The translations under genes were made by a program, and so were the position numbers. The notes under the pieces were generated by a model. That model was not told the DNA's origin. It saw only the letters and a list, made by a program, of their open reading frames with translations, and ran no database searches. Shown one piece after another: positions 1 to 6,653 of a stretch of DNA of 11,976 bases (within the stretch, counting starts at the first letter, position 1; the number at the start of each line of letters is the position of its first letter). The stretch comes from an uncultured Eubacteriales bacterium (lineage in GTDB: Bacteria; Bacillota; Clostridia; Monoglobales; Monoglobaceae): the NCBI GenBank assembly GCA_900545865.1, contig URAN01000076.1, positions 1 to 11,976 on the forward strand. Direction: 5' to 3'.

Positions 1-232
1 AATCATTTTGTTTGAGAATCGGGTAATATAAGTTTGTGTTTCCCTTTTTTTCACATGATACAACATTCTTTTTTAACAATCTCTGTAAAAAAGTAGAAAC
101 GGTTGACGGCGTCCAGTCGTTTCCGTCAAGAGCCTTGACAACATCGGATACCGTCATTTTATTTTCCGAACCCCACAGAATTTTCATAATACTGTATTCC
201 GAATCGGTAATTGTGTGTTTTGAATTCGACAT
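1..232 (-). CDS. BlaI/MecI/CopY-family transcriptional repressor (partial, N-terminal part)
   Basis: This is the first 77 codons of a minus-strand gene that runs off the left edge. The N-terminus contains ITDSEYSIMKILW, then VSDVVKAL, WTPSTVSTFLQRLLKK and a GNTNLYYPI strand. That is the winged-helix pattern of BlaI/MecI/CopY repressors: N-terminal helix, recognition helix beginning at the W-(S/T)-P-(S/T)-T-V motif, then the wing. The family represses its own promoter and often a linked BlaR1/MecR1-type sensor protease or a copper or beta-lactam resistance gene; any such partner would lie outside the window. The start is set by ATG at 232-230, with an AAGGGGG ribosome binding site about 7 bases upstream. 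A perfect sigma-A promoter and two operator-like dyads lie just upstream. The C-terminal dimerisation part, and the site cleaved by a sensor protease, are not in the window. Confidence 0.88.
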   Translation of the reverse strand, partial: MSNSKHTITDSEYSIMKILWGSENKMTVSDVVKALDGNDWTPSTVSTFLQRLLKKNVVSCEKKGNTNLYYPILKQND

Positions 233-276
233 ATAAAATGCCCCCTTATGAGTCATAAGATTTTTGTTAAGCGTAA

Positions 277-327
277 TTACACTTGTAGCTACCATAATCA
301 GTATAGCATAGTCAGCTACATTTGTCA
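277..327. promoter_or_regulatory. Two ACA-NN-TGT operator-like dyads in front of the BlaI-family gene
   Basis: Two copies of the dyad core ACAnnTGT occur at 279-286 (within TTACACTTGTAG) and 318-325 (within GCTACATTTGTCA), with centres 39 bp apart. This matches the TACAnnTGTA-type half-site arrangement recognised by BlaI/MecI repressors. The right-hand dyad overlaps the -35 element and spacer of the repressor's own promoter, and the left-hand one lies just downstream of its -10. That placement suits autorepression. The right-hand dyad ends 47 bp before the -35 of trhA, so repression of trhA would be indirect if it occurs at all. Binding by this repressor is inferred from the family. Confidence 0.6.
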
Positions 328-328
328 A
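300..328 (-). promoter_or_regulatory. Sigma-A promoter of the BlaI-family repressor gene
   Basis: Read on the minus strand, TTGACA (328-323) is followed after exactly 17 bases by TATACT (305-300). The spacer contains one of the ACAnnTGT dyads. The start codon is about 70 bases downstream of the -10. Confidence 0.8.
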
Positions 329-371
329 GAACTTTTTATTGTTAAATTTATTTTAAATATTTTATTTTTGC

Positions 372-400
372 TTGACAAACGACCTAATATGTGATACTAT
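372..400 (+). promoter_or_regulatory. Sigma-A promoter of trhA
   Basis: TTGACA at 372-377 is followed by a 17-base spacer and TACTAT at 395-400. The trhA start codon is 44 bases further on, preceded by GAGGAGAG. This promoter diverges from the repressor promoter at 300-328. Confidence 0.75.
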
Positions 401-444
401 GTAACAAAGTTAAAAGGACTAAATCAATTAGAGGAGAGATTTGA

Positions 445-1128
445 ATGGCGGATTTAAAAAGAAAAAAGCGTACAAAGCTTAGTGAAAGGGTCTTGCCCGA
501 GTACAGCCGAGGTGAAGAAATATTTAATATGGTTTCACATATAATCGGCGGCGCAATAGGAATAGCCGCAATTGTCCTGTGCAGCATCTTTGCCCACAGC
601 GGTTATGGCGTGGTGTCGGGTGTAATATTCGGCGTGACGATGCTTGCGCTTTATACAATGTCGAGCATATATCACGGTTTAAAGCCCGATACAATGGCAA
701 AACGTGTATTTCAGATAATAGACCATTGTTCCATATTCATTTTGATTGCCGGAACATATACGCCGATTGTTCTCTGTACGATAAGAGAATATAACACGGC
801 GGTGGGCTGGACGATATTCGGTATTATATGGGGGCTTGCCGCAATCGGTGTTACGCTCAATTCCATTGATTTAAAGAAGTACAAAGTATTCTCTATGATA
901 TGCTATCTTGTCATGGGGTGGCTTATTATAACGAGAATATCGCTTATAATAAGACTTCTCGGTACGCCTGCGTTTTGGATGCTTTTGTCCGGCGGTGTGG
1001 CGTATACGGTCGGAGCGGTATTCTATGGTGTGGGAAAAAACAAAAAATGGATGCATTCCGTATTTCATATTTTTTGTGTAATAGGAAGCGTTCTGCACTT
1101 TTTAATGATACTTTTTTATGTTATTTAA
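445..1128 (+). CDS. trhA: Hemolysin III / PAQR-family membrane homeostasis protein TrhA
   Basis: The 227-residue protein has a basic N-terminus followed by about seven hydrophobic segments (roughly 28-50, 55-72, 92-112, 118-138, 148-166, 173-195, 205-226), the topology of the hemolysin III/PAQR family. Family motifs are present: EEIFNMVSH near residue 24, the SSIYHG box (Ser73, His77), Asp93-His94 at the start of the third segment, and His204-x3-His208 before the last. The conserved Ser/His, Asp and two C-terminal His residues form the intramembrane zinc site in PAQR proteins. Bacterial members affect membrane fluidity; the 'hemolysin' label is historical and does not imply a toxin. Length is typical (about 210-230). 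The start is supported by GAGGAGAG eight or so bases upstream. It has its own promoter and appears monocistronic, converging on the AbrB-type gene. Confidence 0.93.
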   Translation: MADLKRKKRTKLSERVLPEYSRGEEIFNMVSHIIGGAIGIAAIVLCSIFAHSGYGVVSGVIFGVTMLALYTMSSIYHGLKPDTMAKRVFQIIDHCSIFILIAGTYTPIVLCTIREYNTAVGWTIFGIIWGLAAIGVTLNSIDLKKYKVFSMICYLVMGWLIITRISLIIRLLGTPAFWMLLSGGVAYTVGAVFYGVGKNKKWMHSVFHIFCVIGSVLHFLMILFYVI

Positions 1129-1159
1129 TTATACAATTATGACAAAAAGAATACAAAGC

Positions 1160-1181
1160 GGTTCGGCGTTTGTGCCGAACC
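1160..1181. terminator. Hairpin between convergent genes (likely terminator)
   Basis: GGTTCGGC (1160-1167) pairs with GCCGAACC (1174-1181) across a 6-base loop. On the minus-strand transcript the stem is followed by a T-rich run (GCTTTGTATTCTTTTT), so it fits best as a terminator for the minus-strand AbrB-type gene. On the plus strand no T-run follows. Confidence 0.5.
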
Positions 1182-1197
1182 CTGCAAATAAAATATA

Positions 1198-1223
1198 CGG
1201 GGACGATATTTCAATCGTCCCCG
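1198..1223. terminator. Strong 10-bp hairpin, probable bidirectional terminator
   Basis: CGGGGACGAT (1198-1207) pairs perfectly with ATCGTCCCCG (1214-1223) around the loop ATTTCA. It is followed by an A/T-rich stretch on both strands (ATAATATTTTATAT on plus; TATATTTTATTT on minus). It lies between the converging ends of trhA (stop 1128) and the AbrB-type gene (stop 1244). Confidence 0.65.
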
Positions 1224-1243
1224 ATAATATTTTATATGTAGAG

Positions 1244-1645
1244 TTATGCCTCTGATTTAATTTTGGCAAGACAGCCGCTGCATACCGATAAGCCAAGCGT
1301 ATCTTTGAGATTTTCACGACTGCCGCAGAATATGCACATTTTATTGCATTGTTTGATCACAATATTCTGAAAGTCAATAAAGATTTTCAGGCGGTCGTTA
1401 TATTTTATGTTCATCGAATCTCTAAGCTCTTTAGGTATTACAATTCTTCCGAGTTTATCAACATTTCTCAAAAAAGCAACGCCGTCGGCATCATCGATTG
1501 GGTTATACTTGGTGATAACGATGTTATCATCTTTTACATAAATTTCAAGGGGGTCGTCATGCGTGATACGCATATTATCCCTAAGCTCTTTGGGTATAAC
1601 AATCCTTCCCAAACGGTCTACTTTTCTTGCGATTAATTCTTTCAT
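1244..1645 (-). CDS. Tandem AbrB/SpoVT-domain transcriptional regulator with C-terminal Cys4 zinc ribbon
   Basis: The 133-residue protein has two swapped-hairpin AbrB domains in a row. The first starts around residue 8 (KVDRLGRIVIPKELRD) and the second around 61 (NVDKLGRIVIPKELRD). Over a 40-residue alignment of 8-47 with 61-100, 23 positions are identical. A small zinc-ribbon-like tail follows, with Cys104-x2-Cys107 and Cys122-x2-Cys125. Classical AbrB, Abh and SpoVT have one such domain per chain and make the DNA-binding fold by dimerising; two domains in one chain could fold as an intramolecular pseudo-dimer. AbrB-type proteins are transition-state or sporulation regulators, which fits the spore-germination neighbours, but the targets are unknown. 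The start has an AAGGATG ribosome binding site and a promoter about 70 bases upstream. The gene seems to be transcribed separately from the ger genes. Confidence 0.9.
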   Translation of the reverse strand: MKELIARKVDRLGRIVIPKELRDNMRITHDDPLEIYVKDDNIVITKYNPIDDADGVAFLRNVDKLGRIVIPKELRDSMNIKYNDRLKIFIDFQNIVIKQCNKMCIFCGSRENLKDTLGLSVCSGCLAKIKSEA

Positions 1646-1715
1646 ATTACAATCATCCTTTTTAAAAAATTATCCTTAATATATCAAAAGATTACAAGTT
1701 TTGCATCTGTTTTAC

Positions 1716-1744
1716 ATTATATACCATAAAAATCTTTAAGTTAA
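1716..1744 (-). promoter_or_regulatory. Sigma-A promoter of the tandem-AbrB gene
   Basis: On the minus strand TTAACT (1744-1739) is followed by a 17-base spacer and a perfect TATAAT (1721-1716). It lies in the 144-base gap between the stop of the gerB-gerC fusion and the AbrB-type start, so the regulator need not depend on read-through from the ger genes. Confidence 0.65.
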
Positions 1745-1789
1745 GGAAAAATATCAATAAATTCGGATTTTGTTTATTGGTTATAATTT

Positions 1790-3754
1790 TCAGTCAAAAT
1801 CTATTAAAAATTTACAATTATTTACTATTGAATGAATGCCGGATGAATCTGCTTCCGATTGAGTCATAAACTTTGATTTGAGTCTTTTTTCTATGCCGAG
1901 TATGTCACAGCCCTCAGAATATGCGCGGTCAAGCATCTTTGTGAGCATATTTGAAACAGCGGAATTAACATCGATATTTCCGCTTTTGTTTTGAATATCC
2001 GAGTGTATTTTTATGTGCGCCGTAAGCGAGTTATCATTTAAGTCAACGTTTACGGACGGACGTTTTTTTACCGAAATAACCGCTTTCCCGTTTTCGGATT
2101 CCACGCAAGCGCCGTATAAGTCACCACAGAGAATTTTGTATGCCATAGCCGCATCGGAATCGAGTGTATCGGCGAGAAATTCGCCGTTGAAAATTCCCAT
2201 TCCGCAAAGCCCGTTTTCGGTAACAGTCGGAACAACGGCGGCTTTTGACGAATCGACGCAATCGTTCAGAAAGCTTTGCATTTGAGTAATCGGCGCAAAT
2301 GGAACGCGGCTGTTACCGAAAAACAGCTCATAATAGCTGACCGCGCTCTTTTCAAGAGTCGGTTTGACGTGGGTCAGATATTCTTTTGAGCTTTCGGCAA
2401 GGCAAAGATATACGGACGGGCGAACCTCACGCTCTTTCATTAATAAGCGGCAATGCTCGGTCATTGCCCCGATGTTTTCAAAGCTGCCGCTTTGGGAGGC
2501 AACCGTTTTTGAAAAGACGGCGAGTTTCATATGTGAGAGATTAATATTTTTGCTCAAAACACTTTGCAGCTTATCGATTGCGGAGTATAAATTATTTGCA
2601 TTTATGCAAATATTGTCAACGGTTTTGTTTCCGTCCGATTCGTCATCGGAATTCTCGGCGGCTTTTTCTTCCGCGCCGATACTGCCGCCCGAATCGAGAG
2701 GGTTTGAAATCTGGAATGTGTATTCAAATTCGTTTTCGGAGGTATCGACCCCCAAAGCGACGATGTATGCGTTTGTCTCTATCTCGTTGCTGTCGTGACA
2801 GCCGCAAAGCGACAGAGGAAGAAGCAAACACAAAGCGGCAGTGACCGCACGGCTCTTTTTAAAGGTTAAACAGCGTTTAAGATTTGTCGTGATGATGCGC
2901 AAAAGCAAGCTTAAATACAGAACTGCGGACGAAATCATGGCGGAGAGGTATAAGAGGTCGGGGCGCGCCGAAAGGCTGCCTAAACTTGCGGATTTAACAA
3001 GCGAAAACAGCGGAATGTCAATCGTTTTTGCATACTCGGAGCAAAAACCAAGCGAGAATATCAATGTAAAAAGCACGTTTGTTATAACGGCGGCGGTCGC
3101 CGAGAGCATAACGGTTTTTCGGTATGAGAATGATATTTTATTTGTCGGGATAAAGAAAATCACGATGATTCCCGAATAAAAAGTAATGTCGGAGAGACCT
3201 TTTACAAAAACGTTGTATGCACCGTTGCCGAGAATCGGGGCGAGGTTGTACACGTCCGCGCGCCGCAGATTCAAAAGCAGTATAAAAATTATTATCGAAC
3301 CTATTCCTATAATATAAAGCGAATGCATACGCAAGACCGAGGTTCTGCCGAAAAAGGCGGTTGAAAGTATTGCGAAAAGCAGAAAAATCATTATAAACCA
3401 CATCGGTGAGGTCGCATAACGCACGGCTTTAAGGACAGAATATGTCATTGAGAGCGACCGAAGAAACGAAAATGAAAAAAAGACGGCGGCAGCGCCGCTG
3501 ATGAAAAGGGATAAGGATTTAAAGCGTTTTTTTACCGCCGCGGTTAAGCCTGTTTGAGAATACGGAGTGTAAAAATGCAGCAATGTATATAAAACGGCAA
3601 GAAAAATAAAGCCGCAAAATGCGGCGCTGAGCCACGCTGCCGAACCGCCGTTTTGAATGCCGTTTTCGGGCGTGCCGATAAAAAGCTTGAAAATGACGGA
3701 ATTAAAGACAATTCCGATTAATTCTAATTTCCCCATTCCGTTTTCGCTGTGCAT
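1790..3754 (-). CDS. Fused spore germination protein: GerB-type permease joined to GerC-type lipoprotein domain
   Basis: One 654-codon frame contains two subunits that are normally separate. Residues 1 to about 290 are a GerB-type (APC-superfamily) permease with about eight hydrophobic segments (approximately 10-29, 38-62, 80-107, 115-135, 140-165, 184-203, 213-238, 264-288). The family's late 'R-x-D-x-L' helix appears as ARPDLLYLS (263-271). Residues 302-319 look like a GerC signal peptide with lipobox LCGC (Cys319), followed by the GerC opening NEIETNAYIVALGVD. Later GerC hallmarks are GMGIFNGEFLADTLDSDAA (518-536) and DILGIEKRLKSK (617-628). GerB proteins usually have about 360 residues and ten helices, so the last two helices seem lost. 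I see no frameshift, no ATG or GTG start and no ribosome binding site near the junction. The start is supported by GGAGGT 8 bases upstream. Predicted site of action: inner spore membrane, as part of a germinant receptor with GerA. Confidence 0.88.
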   Translation of the reverse strand: MHSENGMGKLELIGIVFNSVIFKLFIGTPENGIQNGGSAAWLSAAFCGFIFLAVLYTLLHFYTPYSQTGLTAAVKKRFKSLSLFISGAAAVFFSFSFLRSLSMTYSVLKAVRYATSPMWFIMIFLLFAILSTAFFGRTSVLRMHSLYIIGIGSIIIFILLLNLRRADVYNLAPILGNGAYNVFVKGLSDITFYSGIIVIFFIPTNKISFSYRKTVMLSATAAVITNVLFTLIFSLGFCSEYAKTIDIPLFSLVKSASLGSLSARPDLLYLSAMISSAVLYLSLLLRIITTNLKRCLTFKKSRAVTAALCLLLPLSLCGCHDSNEIETNAYIVALGVDTSENEFEYTFQISNPLDSGGSIGAEEKAAENSDDESDGNKTVDNICINANNLYSAIDKLQSVLSKNINLSHMKLAVFSKTVASQSGSFENIGAMTEHCRLLMKEREVRPSVYLCLAESSKEYLTHVKPTLEKSAVSYYELFFGNSRVPFAPITQMQSFLNDCVDSSKAAVVPTVTENGLCGMGIFNGEFLADTLDSDAAMAYKILCGDLYGACVESENGKAVISVKKRPSVNVDLNDNSLTAHIKIHSDIQNKSGNIDVNSAVSNMLTKMLDRAYSEGCDILGIEKRLKSKFMTQSEADSSGIHSIVNNCKFLIDFD

Positions 3755-3822
3755 ATATTTTTACCTCCGATTCATTGCGATGTTATTTTATTTATTAGGA
3801 TTAAATTGATTTGCTTAACACA

Positions 3823-4174
3823 TTATTCTTTTCAAAAAAAATAACAAAAAATCCATACCATCCGTTTTTTGCTCAATATGTTGTTCTTTTCAAAAAAGAA
3901 TAACAAAAAATTCATACCATCCATTTTCGGCTTAATAATGTTGTTCTTTTCAAAAGAGAAAAACAAAAAACTCATATCGTCTGTTTTTTGCTCAATATGT
4001 TGTTCTTTTCGAAAAAAGAATAACAAAAAACCCATATCATCCGTTTTTTGCTCAATAATGTTGTTCTTTTCAAAAAAGAATAACAAAAAACTCATATCAT
4101 CCATTTTCGGCTTAATAATGTTGTTCTTTTCAAAAAAAGAACAACAAAAAACTACTCCATCCATTTGCGGCTTA
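3823..4174. repeat. Six-copy tandem array of a ~60-bp repeat between gerA and the gerB-gerC fusion
   Basis: Copies begin with TTGTTCTTTTC (first copy TTATTCTTTTC) at 3823, 3881, 3941, 4000, 4061 and 4121; lengths are 58, 60, 59, 61, 60 and about 54 bases. Two variants of the second half occur: type A (CCGTTTTTTGCTCAATATG) in copies 1, 3 and 4, and type B (CCATTTTCGGCTTAATAATG) in copies 2, 5 and, diverged, 6. Copy 6 continues into gerA, so the gerA stop (4154-4152) and its last codons are part of the repeat. Bases 3811-3822 may be a remnant of a further copy. Each unit contains an inverted repeat, GTT(G/A)TTCTTTT against AAAAGAA(C/T)AAC; in copy 6 all 11 pairs match. Units abut without spacers, so this is not CRISPR. 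The array fills most of the 397 bases between the two ger genes, and nothing else is seen there except the ribosome binding site at 3763-3768. Confidence 0.93.
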
Positions 4175-5675
4175 TGTGAGGTTGGCGCACGGAATCCTGT
4201 GTTTTAAGATTTTTGGGACGGGTTTCTTTTTTCCATATCGGTTTGACCATAACAATATCGGTAACTGAATCGCCGTTGCGCGGTGTGATTGGTGACAAAA
4301 ACGGTACGCCGAATGACGATGAGGCGGCAAGGTGTGCGGTAAGCGCGATAAGTGTACAGGAAAACCCCAAAATTCCCGCAATCGCGCCCGAAACGATGAA
4401 AATAAATCGCACAAGCGCAAGCGAACGCGAAACGGACGAGGTCGGAGCGGTGAACGCGCCGAGACCGGCTATGGAAACAACGATAATCGAAATAGGGCTG
4501 ACTATATTTGCTTCCACTGCCGATTGTCCGAGAATAAGACCGCCGATTATACCGAGGGTAGAGCCGACCGCTCCGGGAACACGAACCGAGGCTTCTTTGA
4601 TGAGTTCAAACGCAAGCTCCATCAAAACCAATTCGACCACAAGCGGAAACGGTACGACTTCTCGGCTTGCCTCAATGGCAAGCAGCAAGTCTGTCGGCAG
4701 TATTTCAGGATGAAAAAGCATTACCGCGATAAACAAACCCGGAAGAAAAATGGATATTCCCATTCCGGCAAGCCGCACAAGCCGCATCAGATTTGCCTCG
4801 GGAACTCGGACATAGTTATCCTCGGACGCCTCGATTAAATCCGCCGCCGTGGTCGGCAGGACAAGCACATACGGACTTCCCTGGACGATGATAACAACTT
4901 TTCCTTCGGCAAGCATCGATGCGGCGCGGTCGGGGCGCTCGGTTTTAAGGGTTCGCGTTATCGGTGAAAACGTGGTTGTTTCAATCAGAAATTCTATATC
5001 CGCGGACGAAAATATATAATCGGTGTCAATCATATTAAGCCTGCGCCGAACTTCGCCGACAAGCTTTTTGTTGGTTATTCCTTCAATGTACATCATTGCA
5101 CAGGGGGTTTGGCTTGTCCTTCCGACTTTGATATTTTCGGCAACAAGCGATGGGTCCTTGAGAATTTTTCGGATAAGGGCAAGGTTTGTCATTATTACTT
5201 CGTTAAAAGCCTCTTGCGGCCCCGAAAGACTCGGTTCGTTTTCGGGTTCGCCAATGCTGCGGCTGTTCCAGCCTTTTACATCCGCCGCAAAACAGGACGA
5301 ACATCCGTCAACAAATATTACGCAATGCCCGAAAGTGAGCATTTCGACCGCCGTGTTCATATCATTTTCGGCGGTGAGCGGCGCAAGGGTTATCATCTTT
5401 TTGAAAATCATATCATCAAGATTGTCCGAATCGGGTATGTTGCCGCAGCTGTTGGTCAGACTGCGCATTATATCACGGTTGATAAGAGTCTGGTTTACCA
5501 ACCCGTCATAGAATGTCAAAAGCGCGTGGACAGAGCCGTTGTCAAAACGTATCTCAAAATCCCGTATAATAAAATCAAAATTGTCGGGTACGGAAAAAAT
5601 GCTTTCCAGAGTTTTTTTGACCTCGTTTATGTCCTTGTTTATTTCGCAGATGTTTCTTTGTGAATTTATCGACAT
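4152..5675 (-). CDS. gerA: Spore germination protein GerA-type (receptor A subunit)
   Basis: The 507-residue protein matches the GerA/KA family in length and motif order. It has an N-terminal soluble half with FYDGLVNQTLINRDIMRSL (55-73) and the hallmark EPENEPSLSGPQEAFNE (143-159), followed by NLALIRKIL. A membrane half comes after about residue 300, with hydrophobic segments near 303-321, 372-390, 392-410, 420-448 and the conserved PFPLVVELVLMELAFELIKEA stretch (342-362). GerA proteins are the A subunits of nutrient germinant receptors in the inner spore membrane; with B and C subunits they sense nutrients and trigger spore germination. The start has GGAG about 8 bases upstream. The stop lies inside the last unit of the tandem repeat. 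The downstream gerB-gerC fusion on the same strand would supply the other two subunit types. I could not identify a convincing SigG promoter. Confidence 0.95.
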   Translation of the reverse strand: MSINSQRNICEINKDINEVKKTLESIFSVPDNFDFIIRDFEIRFDNGSVHALLTFYDGLVNQTLINRDIMRSLTNSCGNIPDSDNLDDMIFKKMITLAPLTAENDMNTAVEMLTFGHCVIFVDGCSSCFAADVKGWNSRSIGEPENEPSLSGPQEAFNEVIMTNLALIRKILKDPSLVAENIKVGRTSQTPCAMMYIEGITNKKLVGEVRRRLNMIDTDYIFSSADIEFLIETTTFSPITRTLKTERPDRAASMLAEGKVVIIVQGSPYVLVLPTTAADLIEASEDNYVRVPEANLMRLVRLAGMGISIFLPGLFIAVMLFHPEILPTDLLLAIEASREVVPFPLVVELVLMELAFELIKEASVRVPGAVGSTLGIIGGLILGQSAVEANIVSPISIIVVSIAGLGAFTAPTSSVSRSLALVRFIFIVSGAIAGILGFSCTLIALTAHLAASSSFGVPFLSPITPRNGDSVTDIVMVKPIWKKETRPKNLKTQDSVRQPHISRKWME

Positions 5676-5939
5676 ATAAAAATCTCCATTCCGCCGCCCT
5701 GCATCGGCGCAAATAGTAATTAAATATCTCTTATCGGCAGGGCAAGGAATGATAAGAGATTTTTACGCCCATGTGCATTTCTGAGCGTATGCGAAGAAAA
5801 TCTTGCACGGGCAATTAAATCCGCCGGAGGCATAACGCGAAAGGAACTTTCACGTTATGCCTCCGAAGTATTTTATGTAAAATAATCTTTCGGAGGTATT
5901 ATTGACATTGTAAGTTAAAAATATTCAGTGATTTGATGT
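5676..5939 (-). other. Hairpin-rich leader/intergenic region between the SDR gene and gerA
   Basis: No gene is seen in these 264 bases, but several paired segments are. GGAGGCATAACG (5826-5837) pairs perfectly with CGTTATGCCTCC (5853-5864); beyond one mismatch, GAAAG pairs with CTTTC around the loop GAA. The segment 5860-5867 (CCTCCGAA) could instead pair with TTCGGAGG at 5889-5896, so two mutually exclusive folds exist. Nearer gerA, ATCTCTTATC (5726-5735) pairs with GATAAGAGAT (5751-5760) over a 15-base loop, about 50-85 bases before the gerA start. The large stem is most simply a terminator for the ruvC-SDR unit, although no clear T-run follows it on the minus strand. Confidence 0.5.
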
Positions 5940-6653
5940 TTAAATGACGAGACCGCCGTTCGGGCTTATGACCTGTCCGGTGATAAAAGTGTTGTCTTGT
6001 GCGAGATAGTATATTGTGTTGGCGACTTCATCGGCGCGCCCCAAGCGACCGAGCGGTGTTTCGTCACAAAGCTCGGATATTGTGTCGGAATCGAGCATCG
6101 AATTCATTTCGGTATCGATTACGCCGGGGGCAACGCAATTGACGCGGATGTTTGACGGTCCGACCTCTTTTGCCAATGCTTTTGTAAAGCCTATTACCCC
6201 GGCTTTTGCGGCAGAATAGGCGACTTCGCACGCCGACCCCGATATTCCCCAAACGGACGAAACGTTTATGATTGCGCCGCGCTTGTTATGAATCATATGC
6301 GGCAGGGCGGCACGCGAACAATAGAATACCGAGGAAAGGTTTGTGTCAATCTGTTTTTGCCATTCATCATCCGTCATTGCGTCAAGCATATAAAAGCCGC
6401 AAATCCCGGCGTTGTTTATCAAAACATCAATGCTGTCGATGTCGCTAAACATACGGCGGACGTCATCGGGGTTGGAAACATCGGCAAATATCACCGAGCC
6501 GCCGATTTCGGCGGCGAGAGCGTCCGCCTTTTCTTTTGATGTCCGATAGTTTATAATGACATTATATCCGTTGGCGGCGAAAAGCCGCGCTGTTGCCGCG
6601 CCGATTCCTCTTGCGCCGCCGGTTATGAGTACGGTTTGTTTTTCTGTGTTCAT
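5940..6653 (-). CDS. SDR-family oxidoreductase, probable EF-P 5-aminopentanone reductase (YmfI-like)
   Basis: This is a classical short-chain dehydrogenase of 237 residues: TGGARGIG nucleotide-binding loop (11-18), NNAG (80-83), and catalytic Ser133, Tyr146 and Lys150 with the standard 13 and 4 residue spacings. The active-site stretch VSSVWGISGSACEVAYSAAK differs from typical FabG (which has GxxGNxGQxNY). It resembles YmfI-type reductases, whose pattern as I recall it is WGxxG(A)SCEVxYSxxK. In Bacillus subtilis YmfI completes the 5-aminopentanol modification of EF-P Lys32. A FabG-like acyl reductase role remains possible. I place the start at 6653: AAGGA sits 9 bases before that ATG but directly abuts the in-frame ATG at 6662. 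It lies 25 bases downstream of ruvC and is probably cotranscribed with it. Confidence 0.85.
   Translation of the reverse strand: MNTEKQTVLITGGARGIGAATARLFAANGYNVIINYRTSKEKADALAAEIGGSVIFADVSNPDDVRRMFSDIDSIDVLINNAGICGFYMLDAMTDDEWQKQIDTNLSSVFYCSRAALPHMIHNKRGAIINVSSVWGISGSACEVAYSAAKAGVIGFTKALAKEVGPSNIRVNCVAPGVIDTEMNSMLDSDTISELCDETPLGRLGRADEVANTIYYLAQDNTFITGQVISPNGGLVI

Noticed and set aside
3823..4174. CRISPR array
   Set aside because: Units are directly adjacent and vary along their full length. There are no unique spacers, and no cas gene is present.
3869..4207. Plus-strand 112-codon frame across the repeat array
   Set aside because: It has no ribosome binding site, extends antisense into gerA, and stays open only because the repeat unit is about 60 bases long.
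4213..5663. Long plus-strand open frames opposite gerA (4213-4713, 4332-4838, 5023-5511, 5109-5663)
   Set aside because: They are antisense to a well-supported GerA gene, overlap each other in different frames and show no family motifs or ribosome binding sites.
5676..5939. SigG-type forespore promoter for gerA
   Set aside because: I looked for a GNATA-type -35 with a CATACTA-like -10 at 16-18 bases and found only a partial -10 (TTACTA, about 40 bases upstream of the start) without a matching -35.
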